Shown here piece by piece: positions 1 through 7,192 of a DNA stretch of 20,215 nt (positions are counted from its first letter, which is position 1; every line of letters starts with the position of its first letter). The translations under genes were made by a program, and so were the position numbers. The notes beneath the pieces are model-generated. The model saw nothing but the letters and a program-made list of their open reading frames with translations, had not been told where the DNA came from and did no database searches. This DNA is from Clostridia bacterium (GTDB taxonomy: Bacteria > Bacillota_E > RBS10-35 > JAJYVN01): contig DAHWHT010000194.1 of NCBI GenBank assembly GCA_027335515.1, positions 1 to 20,215 of the forward strand, in the 5' to 3' direction.

Positions 1-2
1 GC

Positions 3-512
3 GGCCGCTGGACCGCGGCGCTGGCGGAGCGAATCGATCTGCGCGTCATCGGGGTGGACCGGTCACCGGCGATGCTCGCGCAGGCCCAAGTCCGCCTACG
101 CGAACTCCAGCTTGCCGCACGACTCCTGGAGGGGGATGCGTGCGCGCTGCCGCTGCGGTCGGCATCGTGTCAGGCGGCCCTTTGCGGCTTTCTCTTTGAC
201 CACCTGGACGGCAGTCAGCGTGCGCGGCTTCTGGACGAACTGGGTCGCATCCTGGGACCGGACGGGTGCGCCCTTTTTCTGCAGAATCGGCGTGAGCCGC
301 AGCATAGGGCCGACGTCGAACTGCAGGAGCGGGTGCTCAGCGACGGCCGCCGGTACCGGGTGCGCAAGGCCTTGTTCGACACCGTCGCGCTGGGGCGGGC
401 CCTGGCTCCCCTGGGCACCGTCACCACGGGGGAAGCCGGGGTGCACTTTGTCTGGGCCCTGGTGCGCTGCGGGGGTCGCCCTGAAACACCCGGGGCACGA
501 CCGTGTCCCTGA
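3..512 (+). CDS. class I SAM-dependent methyltransferase, 5'-truncated by the window edge
   Basis: The frame is open from base 3 and stops at 512, so the N-terminus and the glycine-rich SAM-binding motif I lie outside the window. The visible part begins just before the second strand of a Rossmann methyltransferase: V-I-G-V-D-R-S-P-A-M-L supplies the acidic residue (Asp of VD) that normally contacts the SAM ribose, and GDACALPL is the usual motif around the adenine-binding acid. A post-motif block follows (FLFDHLDGSQRARLLDELGRI, then LGPDGCALFLQ), as in the Methyltransf_11 family. A GTG at 54 could be read as a start, but it falls inside the SAM-binding core, so it is not the true start. The substrate cannot be deduced. 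The gene converges on anmK with a 42-bp gap and shows no operon partner inside the window. Confidence 0.8.
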   Translation, partial: GRWTAALAERIDLRVIGVDRSPAMLAQAQVRLRELQLAARLLEGDACALPLRSASCQAALCGFLFDHLDGSQRARLLDELGRILGPDGCALFLQNRREPQHRADVELQERVLSDGRRYRVRKALFDTVALGRALAPLGTVTTGEAGVHFVWALVRCGGRPETPGARPCP

Positions 513-554
513 GCGGGTGCCGTCGGTCGGCGTGTGCCGCCGATTGGGCCCGGC

Positions 555-1682
555 TCAGGCGGGTGGTGTCCAGCGGCCGAGGACGACCGCCCGCCGCGCC
601 CCGGTGGCCTGCGGTACGTTGCCTGGTCGCCGCAGCAGGGAACACAGGCCGAGGATGGCAAACGCCAGCGCCTCTCGGGATTCGGCCGGCACACCGCAGG
701 CGTCCGTTGGAACGACCGGGATGGGGTGCATTCGCCGCGCGAGGGCTGCCAGCAGGGTTGGGTTGCGCGCCCCGCCCCCTCCGACAAGCACACGGTCGGG
801 GGCCGGCAGAAATCGGCGGTAGGCGTCGGCGATGCTCGCCGCCGTGAACTCGGTGAGGGTGGCGAGCAGGTCGCGCGCCGTACCCCGCCAGTCGGCCAAC
901 ACCTGGTCGAGCAGGGCGTCCCCGAAGGCATCCCGCCCGGTTGAGCGTGGTGGCGCCTGCTGCAGGAAGGGGTGCCGCAAGAGGGTGTCAAGCAGCGCGT
1001 GGTCCACGTGTCCCTGCCGTGCCCCACGGCCGTCGCGGTCGTAGGACGTGCCGGGTGGGCCCGTCCGCCGTGCCGCCGCGTCGATGAGCATCGTCCCCGG
1101 ACCCGTATCGAAGGCCTGGATCCCCTGCGGGGTTCCGGCGGCGGGCAGAAAGGTCACGTTGGCGATGCCGCCGATGTTTTGCACACAGCGGTTCTCCTTG
1201 GCGTGGCCAAAGAGGTGGTGGTCCGCGAGGGGCACCAGCGGGGCGCCGTGCCCACCGGCGGCAAGGTCCGCCGCACGGAAGTCGCTGACCACGGCGAGAC
1301 CGCTGCGCTCCGCGAGTTCGGCGGCATTGCCCCACTGCAGGCTGCGACCCGGCAGGTCGCCGCGGGGCGGTCGATGCCAGACCGTCTGTCCGTGGCAGGC
1401 GACGAACCGGATGTCGGCGGCGGGGTCGGCGCGTCGCAGTTCGGCGACCGCATCCGCATACACCCCGGCCAGGGCGACTTCGATCTCCGCGATGGCGTCG
1501 AGGCGGACCGTGAAGCGGGCTTGCAGGGTCAAAAGGGCGCTGGTCAGCTCGGGCGGGTAGGGCAGGTGGACGGTTCGCAGCAAGTGGGCGCGGATCCGCC
1601 CGTCGGTCTGCGCATCGAGCTCTGTCAGAACGCCGTCCACGCCGTCCAGGGATGTGCCCGACATCAGGCCGATGGCGCGCAT
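555..1682 (-). CDS. anmK: anhydro-N-acetylmuramic acid kinase
   Basis: The 375-aa product matches the usual length of AnmK (about 370 aa). AnmK phosphorylates and opens 1,6-anhydro-N-acetylmuramic acid to MurNAc-6-phosphate in cell-wall sugar recycling, in the cytoplasm. Family signatures run in order: the N-terminal MSGTSLDGVD phosphate-binding loop (residues 7-16), FVACHGQTVWH, GLAVVSDFRAADLAAGGHGAPLVP with the region of the catalytic Asp, QNIGGIANVTFLP, AFDTGPGTMLID, a glycine-rich VGGGGARNP, and a C-terminal P-A-E-S-R-E-A-L-A-F-A-I-L block. The ATG at 1682 was chosen because MRAIGLMSGT is the family start and a strong ggggggac ribosome-binding site lies about 7 nt upstream. The open frame runs on to 2498, but that part has no family similarity and is biased shadow sequence. 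No murQ or anhydro-muropeptide transporter gene is adjacent. Confidence 0.95.
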   Translation of the reverse strand: MRAIGLMSGTSLDGVDGVLTELDAQTDGRIRAHLLRTVHLPYPPELTSALLTLQARFTVRLDAIAEIEVALAGVYADAVAELRRADPAADIRFVACHGQTVWHRPPRGDLPGRSLQWGNAAELAERSGLAVVSDFRAADLAAGGHGAPLVPLADHHLFGHAKENRCVQNIGGIANVTFLPAAGTPQGIQAFDTGPGTMLIDAAARRTGPPGTSYDRDGRGARQGHVDHALLDTLLRHPFLQQAPPRSTGRDAFGDALLDQVLADWRGTARDLLATLTEFTAASIADAYRRFLPAPDRVLVGGGGARNPTLLAALARRMHPIPVVPTDACGVPAESREALAFAILGLCSLLRRPGNVPQATGARRAVVLGRWTPPA

Positions 1683-2433
1683 GTGCGTCCCCCCAATCCG
1701 CGCGTGGGCTTCCCCGGTCGGGCGGCATCCCCTTGCGTCCTGGGCCGGGTCCTGCGAGGCGGACATTTCCGCCGCCCAGGCGGCGTTCCCGTCCGGGCCT
1801 GCGAGGGGGTCGAAGCCGCCACCCCAAGAGCCGCGTGAATCCCACCGACGGCGGGTGTGAGCGGGGTTGGTGGGCGGCGGGAGGTTGTCCGATCGGCGGA
1901 GGCCGTATGCGCGCGGAGGATGCACGTGGGGGACCTTGCGCCGGTGGGACAAGAATCCGGACTTCCGCCCGTCGCCCGATCCGAACCGGCGCGCCGACGG
2001 CCGACGGTACGCAGGGGTGGACATCCTGGCCCTGCCAAGCGACGCGCGTGCCGCGGGCGGCAAGACGGCGGCCGTTGATACCCGGGTGCGTACAGGGAAG
2101 CAGGTCGAGACGGGGAACCTGGAGCGGCAGCGCCTTATGGAGCACGCGGCGGTGAACGGCTGCCGCGTGGTGTTGGGCCGGTGGGGACGTGCAAGGGTCG
2201 GTGCCATGGGACCGAGCCGATCCTGGCCACGGACGCGGGCCGTGCCAACGCTCGGCGGTCCGGGTAGAAGTCCCGGCGTGCGCGGCCGTTGCCGCGTGGC
2301 CCAAGTCCGCCTGTTGCCTACCGCCCCGCAAGGGGCAAATCCAAGGCTGAAAGGGGCGGGAACCTGGTCTGGCGGACGGTGCGGACGACCGAGCAATCGG
2401 TTTGTGCGCATTTTTCTAACCAGGGATGTGCAG
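1683..2433. other. 750-bp interval without a recognised gene, between divergent anmK and the ASCH gene
   Basis: Open frames here, including the upstream extension of anmK on the minus strand and a plus-strand frame from 1867, are rich in Arg, Pro and Gly and show no family motif. I looked for tRNA B-boxes, RNase P, tmRNA, SRP and T-box signatures and found none. A B-box-like string on the minus strand near 1974-1990 does not fold into a proper T-arm. The interval must contain the promoters of the two divergent genes, but I see no convincing -35/-10 pair. It is unusually long for this otherwise compact window. It may hold an unrecognised RNA, a decayed gene or a long leader. Confidence 0.5.
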
Positions 2434-2745
2434 GTGCCAGATCTGCAGCGGCTCGTCACGCGGCCCGACCTGGTGGCCCAGGCCTGTGCGGGGGCCAAGA
2501 CCCAACAGCGCCGCCAGCGGCGTTATGGGCAAGCGGGGGATCGCTTTACCTGCGGCGGTTGCACCTTCGAACTGGTGGCCGTCTACCAACAGCGACTCGG
2601 AGATATGGGGGACGAGGACGCCCGCCGCGAGGGGTTTGCCGACCTTGCCGCCTATCGCGCCAGCCTGGGAGTCGTCCACGGGGCACAGGTGTGGCAGCCG
2701 GATGGCCAGGCGTGGGTGCATACCTTCCGGCGGGTGGACGCCTGA
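2434..2745 (+). CDS. ASCH-domain (PUA-like) protein
   Basis: The product is about 103 aa and consists of a single ASCH domain. It carries the typical run of motifs: a short N-terminal helix (LQRLVTRPDLVAQACAG), KTQQRRQRRYGQAGDRF, then FELVAVYQQRLGDMGDEDAR, REGFADLAAYRASLG, and the terminal VWVHTFRRV strand. ASCH domains are PUA-like beta-barrels thought to bind RNA or modified nucleotides. Some family members act as amidohydrolases on acetylated cytidine, but nothing here proves such activity. The GTG at 2434 was chosen because an AGGG ribosome-binding sequence lies about 8 nt upstream and the family usually begins close to this helix. GTG codons at 2428 and 2404 are alternatives and would add 2 or 10 residues. 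The next gene is 265 bp downstream, so co-transcription is uncertain. Confidence 0.82.
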   Translation: MPDLQRLVTRPDLVAQACAGAKTQQRRQRRYGQAGDRFTCGGCTFELVAVYQQRLGDMGDEDARREGFADLAAYRASLGVVHGAQVWQPDGQAWVHTFRRVDA

Positions 2746-2780
2746 CGCCGCGGCGCCCACCCCGCACGCGGCCCGCGGCG
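2746..2780 (+). terminator. possible transcription-ending hairpin after the ASCH gene
   Basis: A perfect 8-bp inverted repeat (CGCCGCGG at 2746-2753 and CCGCGGCG at 2773-2780) encloses a 19-nt loop immediately after the ASCH stop codon. No T-run follows, so it is not a classical intrinsic terminator. In sequence this GC-rich, such repeats also arise by chance. Confidence 0.25.
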
Positions 2781-2853
2781 CACGTGGGCCGGTCGTGGGC
2801 TCGCGCGGCACGCGCCTGGTCCAGGTCCACACATCACCCCAACCCACCGGTCG

Positions 2854-2961
2854 GGCAGGATGCCGCGGCCACCCGCCGAACAGGCAAGTCCTGCCGCCTC
2901 TTTCGCCCTATGGCGACGGGATGCGACGACGCCAGCGGCACGGGCGCAACGCCCGTTGGCG
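2854..2961 (+). promoter_or_regulatory. structured leader upstream of the S41 protease gene
   Basis: Two strong stem-loops can be drawn in the 5' region of the protease gene. The first pairs GGCAGGA (2854-2860) with TCCTGCC (2889-2895) and is extended inward by TGCC/GGCA (2861-2864 and 2883-2886). The second pairs ACGGGCG (2940-2946) with CGCCCGT (2950-2956) around a 3-nt loop. Flanking CGCCA/TGGCG (2930-2934 and 2957-2961) lengthens this stem across a bulge. The second stem ends about 50 nt before the protease start codon. I do not recognise a known riboswitch class. The structures could be a leader element, an attenuator or a terminator for upstream transcription. Confidence 0.35.
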
Positions 2962-3010
2962 CAGCGCGGTCCCCCGGTCGGTCGGGCGGCCATGGAGGGG
3001 AGACCGTTCA

Positions 3011-4474
3011 ATGTCCGCCTTCGGGTTTGGGTCGCGGCCCCCGCGCCCTTCGTGGGGGAAGGCAGTCGCGCTGGTGCTGAGCGGCGTGCTGCTGGGATCC
3101 TTGTTGCCACGTCCGGTGGCGCAGGCGGCGTCGGCGGCCCCCGCGCACCCCTTTGCCGCGTTGCGCGCCGCCTATACCCTGTTGCTCAAGGACTACGCCG
3201 GCCACGTCACGCCCGGCGCACTGATGCGCGGCGCCCTGCGGGGTATGCTGGCCGCTGCGGGTGATCCGTTCACCACCTACCTGCCGCCGGCGCAGGCGAT
3301 GGCGCTTTCGCAGAGCCTGAACGGGTTTGACGGCATTGGTGTGGTCATTGCCCCGGTCAGCCAGGGGGCCGTGATTCAGAGCGTTTTCCTCGGCAGTCCG
3401 GCGCAGAAGGCCGGCCTGCGGTCCGGCGATTTGATCGAGTCGGTGGCCGGCCGTTCGGTGGCCGGACGCAGCACCACCACGGTGGCCTCGTGGGTGCGCG
3501 GACCGGTGGGTTCGCCGGTGACCCTGAAGGTGCAGGTGCCGGGCAAGGCGCAGCCCGAAACCCTGACCCTGCGCCGCATCGCGATCGTGCAGCCCACGGT
3601 CTTTTCGTCCAGCCCGGCTCCCGGTATCGGGCTGATCCGCATCACCCGCTTCGGGGTGGGGACGGTCTCCGGGTTCGATGCCGCCTACCAGAAGTTGCGC
3701 CAGCAGCCGGGTGGACTGCGCGGCCTCGTGCTGGACCTGCGCAACAACCCGGGGGGCTACGTGAACGCGGCCCTGCGCATCGCGGACCAACTGGCCCCGG
3801 CGGGGCCGCTTCTCAAGGTCGTGACCGCCCACGGGCAGGCGACGACCTACACCGCCCCCGCCCACGCCCCGGCACCCCCGGTGGTGATCCTGGTCAATGG
3901 CATGACGGCCAGCGCGGCCGAGATCCTGGCGGGTACGCTGCAGTATCGCGGCGCAGCGGAATTGGTGGGCAGCCGTACCTATGGGAAGGGCAGCATTCAG
4001 GAGATGTTCACCCTGCCCGGCGGTCAGCGCGTGAAGATCACGGTGGCGATGGACGAACTGCCCAACGGGCACTCCTGGGAGCATGTGGGCCTGACCCCGA
4101 ACGTGGCGGCGCGGCCGGCGCCTTCCCCCCTGGCCACCCTGCCGCAGTTCGCTCCGGCCGGCACGACCAGCGTGCGGCGTGGACAGATCGGGTTGGATGT
4201 GCTCGGCCTGCAGCAGCGCCTTCAGTTGCTGGGATACTACCGGGGCCACCCGGACGGGGTCTTTGGGCGGATGACCGAGGCCGGGGTGCAGGTGTTTCAG
4301 GCGCATGTCCATCTGACGCCGACCGGCGTCGCCACCCCCGCCACCTGGCGGGACCTGGCGGGAGCCGTCGCGGCCCGGATCCACCAGCTGCAGACCGCAC
4401 CACGGCCGGATGCCGTCCTGCAAAAGGGGCTGCAGGTTCTGCGGGCTCGACTGGCGACGGCCAGGACCGGTTGA
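3011..4474 (+). CDS. exported S41-family C-terminal processing protease with peptidoglycan-binding domain
   Basis: The 487-aa product is a CtpA/CtpB-type serine protease acting outside the membrane. A signal peptide or anchor (hydrophobic residues about 18-32, AQA-like cleavage site near 39) is followed by a PDZ domain (about 105-185, with GIGVVI and SPAQKAGLRSGDLI). The S41 catalytic core comes next (about 195-370), with LVLDLRNNPGGYV. The nucleophile is Ser301 in MTASAAEI and the general base is Lys326 in TYGKGS, with the usual Ser-Lys spacing of 25. Residues about 388-445 form a peptidoglycan-binding type 1 domain (LGLQQRLQLLGYY, DGVFGRMTEAGVQVFQ). The ATG at 3011 has a GGAGGGGAG ribosome-binding site about 8 nt upstream and opens directly onto the signal peptide. 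Family members trim or activate envelope or sporulation proteins; the substrate here is unknown. The HD-domain gene follows after 39 bp, probably in the same transcript. Confidence 0.93.
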   Translation: MSAFGFGSRPPRPSWGKAVALVLSGVLLGSLLPRPVAQAASAAPAHPFAALRAAYTLLLKDYAGHVTPGALMRGALRGMLAAAGDPFTTYLPPAQAMALSQSLNGFDGIGVVIAPVSQGAVIQSVFLGSPAQKAGLRSGDLIESVAGRSVAGRSTTTVASWVRGPVGSPVTLKVQVPGKAQPETLTLRRIAIVQPTVFSSSPAPGIGLIRITRFGVGTVSGFDAAYQKLRQQPGGLRGLVLDLRNNPGGYVNAALRIADQLAPAGPLLKVVTAHGQATTYTAPAHAPAPPVVILVNGMTASAAEILAGTLQYRGAAELVGSRTYGKGSIQEMFTLPGGQRVKITVAMDELPNGHSWEHVGLTPNVAARPAPSPLATLPQFAPAGTTSVRRGQIGLDVLGLQQRLQLLGYYRGHPDGVFGRMTEAGVQVFQAHVHLTPTGVATPATWRDLAGAVAARIHQLQTAPRPDAVLQKGLQVLRARLATARTG

Positions 4475-4513
4475 GGGCGGCGGTGCGCACACCTGGAAGG
4501 GGGCAGACCCACG

Positions 4514-5899
4514 TTGGAGTTGCCGGTACGCCGCGATCCCCCGGCCGGTTGGCCCGTGCCGTTGGAGGGCCAGCCGGTGCGGGTCCCGCTTTCCGGCAAC
4601 GTGCCGGCCGGTCCCGCCGTGCGCGCCCTGCTGGATACGGCGCCGCTGCAGCGCCTGCGCGGTGTGCGCCAGTTGGGGTTGGCGCACCTGGTGTATCCTG
4701 GTGCGACGCATACCCGCTTTGAGCACAGCCTGGGGGTCTATGCCACCGGCCGGCTCCTGTTGGGCGAGCTCATGGCCCGGCGGGGACGCCGTCTGTTGGC
4801 GGATGCCGACGGCCACGCCTTCTTGGCGGCCTGTCTTTTGCACGACGTGGGCCACTACCCCTTTTCCCACACCCTGGAGGAGTTGCCGCCTCACCCGCAG
4901 GGGCGGGTGCGGGTGCCGCCCCATGACGAGCGCGCCCGGGCGATCCTGCTCGGGGACCCGGAAGTGGTGCAGGTGCTGCGGTGCCACTGGGGTACGGATC
5001 CCGAACGCATCGCCCGGATCATCGACGAGCGTTCGCCCGACGGCGATGCGACCGACGGACGCCTGCGGCACATGCTGTGCGGCCCGCTCAATCCCGACCG
5101 CCTGGACTACCTCGGGCGCGACAGCCAGCATGTGGGAGTGCCCTACGGGCGCGGGATCGACGTCGAGCGTCTGCTGGCGGCGGTCGACTTCACGCAGGAC
5201 GGTATGGCGCTGGGGGTGACCTCCAAAGGCGTGTCCGCGGTGGAGACGCTGATTTTTGCCTCCTACCTGATGTATCGGGAGATTTACTGGCACCACACCG
5301 TACGGGCCGCCCAGGCCATGCTCAAGCGGGCGGTCGCGGCTGCACTGCTGGACGGGGGACTGGACCAGCAGCGACTGGTGGCGGCCGACGACGAGCAGGC
5401 GGTCGCCCTGCTGCGCGCCTGCACCCACCCGGCCACGCGCGAACTGATGGCGGCGCTCGGACCCGGCCGGGGGCTCTACCGGCGGCTCTACAGTGGTGGG
5501 GAAGCGGAGATCGAATCCCTTCCGGAGGCGGTGCGCGACCTGCTGCGCCATCTGACGGCGGTCGACCACTGGGAAGGCGAGGCCCTGTTGGCCGACACGC
5601 TCCAGGGCTACGCCCGGAGCGCCCGCGTCGATGTTTCGCCGCACCACCTGCTTTTCGACGTCGCCGGCCGCGGCAAGGAACTGTTCTTCGATATCCCGGT
5701 GGTTGGGGGCGATCGGCCGCGCTCCACCGCGCATCCCGCGGTGTCGCTCATCGCCCCGACGCTGGCCACGAACTTTGAGCGCCACGCCAAGCGGCTGCAA
5801 CTGCTGGCCCATCCCCGTCACGCCCCGGGACTTGCCGCCTACCTCGGCCTCGGTGCGACCCCGGATGCTGCGGCACCGTCCGCGGCCGCGCTGCCCTGA
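4514..5899 (+). CDS. HD-domain phosphohydrolase (YdhJ/SAMHD1-like)
   Basis: The 461-aa cytoplasmic protein has the metal-binding HD constellation in the order found in SAMHD1/YdhJ-like enzymes: His71 in THTRFEHSLGV, His110-Asp111 in LLHDVGHYPFSHTLE, and Asp198 in NPDRLDYLGRD. The preceding LLDTAPLQRLRGVRQLG and LVYPGATHTRFEH blocks are the hallmark of this subfamily, many of whose members hydrolyse dNTPs or other nucleotides. Substrate and any allosteric control cannot be read here. The C-terminal half has helices with the family pattern (YLMYREIYWHHTVRAAQAML), then a tail rich in Ala and Pro. The TTG at 4514 was chosen because GGAAGGGGG lies about 10 nt upstream and no better start precedes the conserved core. 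The gene sits 39 bp after the S41 protease gene, which suggests an operon, although the functional link is not obvious. Confidence 0.9.
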   Translation: MELPVRRDPPAGWPVPLEGQPVRVPLSGNVPAGPAVRALLDTAPLQRLRGVRQLGLAHLVYPGATHTRFEHSLGVYATGRLLLGELMARRGRRLLADADGHAFLAACLLHDVGHYPFSHTLEELPPHPQGRVRVPPHDERARAILLGDPEVVQVLRCHWGTDPERIARIIDERSPDGDATDGRLRHMLCGPLNPDRLDYLGRDSQHVGVPYGRGIDVERLLAAVDFTQDGMALGVTSKGVSAVETLIFASYLMYREIYWHHTVRAAQAMLKRAVAAALLDGGLDQQRLVAADDEQAVALLRACTHPATRELMAALGPGRGLYRRLYSGGEAEIESLPEAVRDLLRHLTAVDHWEGEALLADTLQGYARSARVDVSPHHLLFDVAGRGKELFFDIPVVGGDRPRSTAHPAVSLIAPTLATNFERHAKRLQLLAHPRHAPGLAAYLGLGATPDAAAPSAAALP

Positions 5900-6112
5900 T
5901 CCGCCCCCGCGCCGCCCGCGCGACGTGCGCCGAATGTCAGAAGGAATCGCGGTGGGCTGACCGAAGGGCGTGCCACCGGCATACGCCGTGGACCTGCCCG
6001 TTGTGGCTGCGAGGGCCGGGGGCGTCGGAAGGAGGCAATAGAGGAAAGCACGCAAGTATGGGGCACGGATCGCATCGACCCGGCTCCACTCGTGCAGCGG
6101 GGGGAGTGGCCT

Positions 6113-7060
6113 GTGGGCATTTACGCGCACATCCGCAGACACGGTCTTATTGGTATGGCTGCTGTGGCTCTGGCTCTGCTGGCCGCCTGCTCCGCCGGCA
6201 AGAACGCCGGCAACGCGTCCAAGACATCCGGGACGTCAAAGGCTGCGGCGGGCACGGCGCACTACGCGACGATGCTGGCGGCATCGATCAAGCTCGCGAC
6301 GGGGAACAAGGCCGCGCTGTGCGGCTTCCCGCTCAAGGCATGCGCGCACAGCGCCATCGGGCACGTGGCGGCGCGTCAGCCCAAGGCGCAAACGGTTGGC
6401 AGCTTTTCTGAAGTCGACTTGACCCCGTATTTTCAGTCCGACGCGATCATCCCGCAGCAGAAGGTCAGCACCGCCAAGGCCGGGGTGCCTCCGTACAAGG
6501 GGGTGGGCAAGTATAAGCTGTCGGGCACCGGCAACGGCCTCAGCGTCGGCTCCATCCCCGTGCCGTATGCCCCCAATACGGGCACCTGGAAGGTGCCGAT
6601 CACCTGGCACGGACACACGCTGCAGGTTCCGTTCCTGATGCCCGCCGGCGGGGTCGGGGTCAAGAACGCTTTTGACTGGAATAAGCAGCTGACGATCACG
6701 GTGCCGGCCGGGAAGTACCTCGGGTATTGGCTGTTGGAGACCGGCATCAACGGCGGCGGCGGGCCCACCAACGTGAGCGCGGTCTACAAGGGCGGCACAG
6801 TGCGCAAGTATGGGGTGTATTATCAACCGAACTGCAATCTGGCGACATCCCTGCCGCAGTTTTTGGTATACGCCGCCCCGTATTTTCTGACCGCGACCGG
6901 GGTCAACACGGGTTGCCACGTGCTGTTTGCCGAAGCGGTCCCGATCAATCCCAGCCACACCCTGACCAAGTTGGTGTTCCCGGCGAACAAGATCAATGTG
7001 AACAACAAGATGGTGATCATGGCCCTGACGCTGCAAAAGCCCGCGGCCAAGAAGGGCTGA
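6113..7060 (+). CDS. lipoprotein with a predicted beta-sandwich (carbohydrate-binding-like) domain
   Basis: The 315-aa product has a basic N-terminus, a hydrophobic segment and a lipobox (LAAC, Cys26), so it should be lipid-anchored on the outer face of the membrane. A Lys/Ala/Ser/Thr-rich spacer (about 27-95) precedes a domain of about 215 aa. That domain has a VDLTPYFQSDAI-like opening strand, a VPYAPNTGTWKVP and TLQVPFLMP block, then TITVPAGKYLGYWLLETGINGG and a C-terminal all-beta half. This order resembles jelly-roll domains attached to secreted glycan-active enzymes. The resemblance is recalled pattern, not a search result. Four cysteines in the mature part could form disulphides. The GTG at 6113 is preferred over the GTG at 6092 because a ggggag ribosome-binding site lies 6 nt before it and the signal peptide begins correctly. 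Base composition is noticeably less GC-rich than the flanks. No enzyme motif was seen. Confidence 0.8.
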   Translation: MGIYAHIRRHGLIGMAAVALALLAACSAGKNAGNASKTSGTSKAAAGTAHYATMLAASIKLATGNKAALCGFPLKACAHSAIGHVAARQPKAQTVGSFSEVDLTPYFQSDAIIPQQKVSTAKAGVPPYKGVGKYKLSGTGNGLSVGSIPVPYAPNTGTWKVPITWHGHTLQVPFLMPAGGVGVKNAFDWNKQLTITVPAGKYLGYWLLETGINGGGGPTNVSAVYKGGTVRKYGVYYQPNCNLATSLPQFLVYAAPYFLTATGVNTGCHVLFAEAVPINPSHTLTKLVFPANKINVNNKMVIMALTLQKPAAKKG

Positions 7061-7192
7061 GCCCATGGCGGGTGGGGGGGGGGCGGCGAATCCAGGCCCC
7101 CTCCCTGCTTTGGGTCGCGCCGCCCGCCCCCGCGGCGGTGCGCGCCCTGCGGGCCCACGGCACGCCCGCGCGCAAAGGGGGCCGCCGGCGGC
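7061..7192. terminator. convergent intergenic region with a long GC inverted repeat, possible bidirectional terminator
   Basis: The lipoprotein gene and addA end head to head across these 132 bp. A run of ten G (7074-7083) leads into GGGCGGCG (7081-7088), which pairs perfectly with CGCCGCCC (7118-7125). The stem continues past one mismatch with further G:C pairs, and the loop is 29 nt. Such a structure could terminate transcription from both sides, but there is no T-tract on either strand, so the assignment is weak. Confidence 0.3.

Noticed and set aside
1970..1992. tRNA-like B-box on the minus strand
   Set aside because: The stem around the TTCGGAT-like loop has a mismatch, and no acceptor or anticodon arm can be drawn.
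2100..2150. Weak resemblance to the SRP RNA S-domain (caggtc ... ggcagc)
   Set aside because: The conserved GGAAG-type internal loop is not present in the right place, and no long closing helix was found.
1683..2498. N-terminal extension of anmK
   Set aside because: The known AnmK start motif begins at 1682 with a good ribosome-binding site, and the extension is biased sequence without similarity.
3008..6142. A 1044-codon open frame on the minus strand opposite the protease and HD genes
   Set aside because: It is antisense to two well-supported genes, is rich in Arg, Gly, Gln and Pro, and has no family motif. Such frames arise from GC-rich third positions.
7074..7083. Ten-G run as a phase-variation switch
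   Set aside because: It lies between convergent gene ends and not in a coding region or promoter, so a length change would have no obvious effect on expression.
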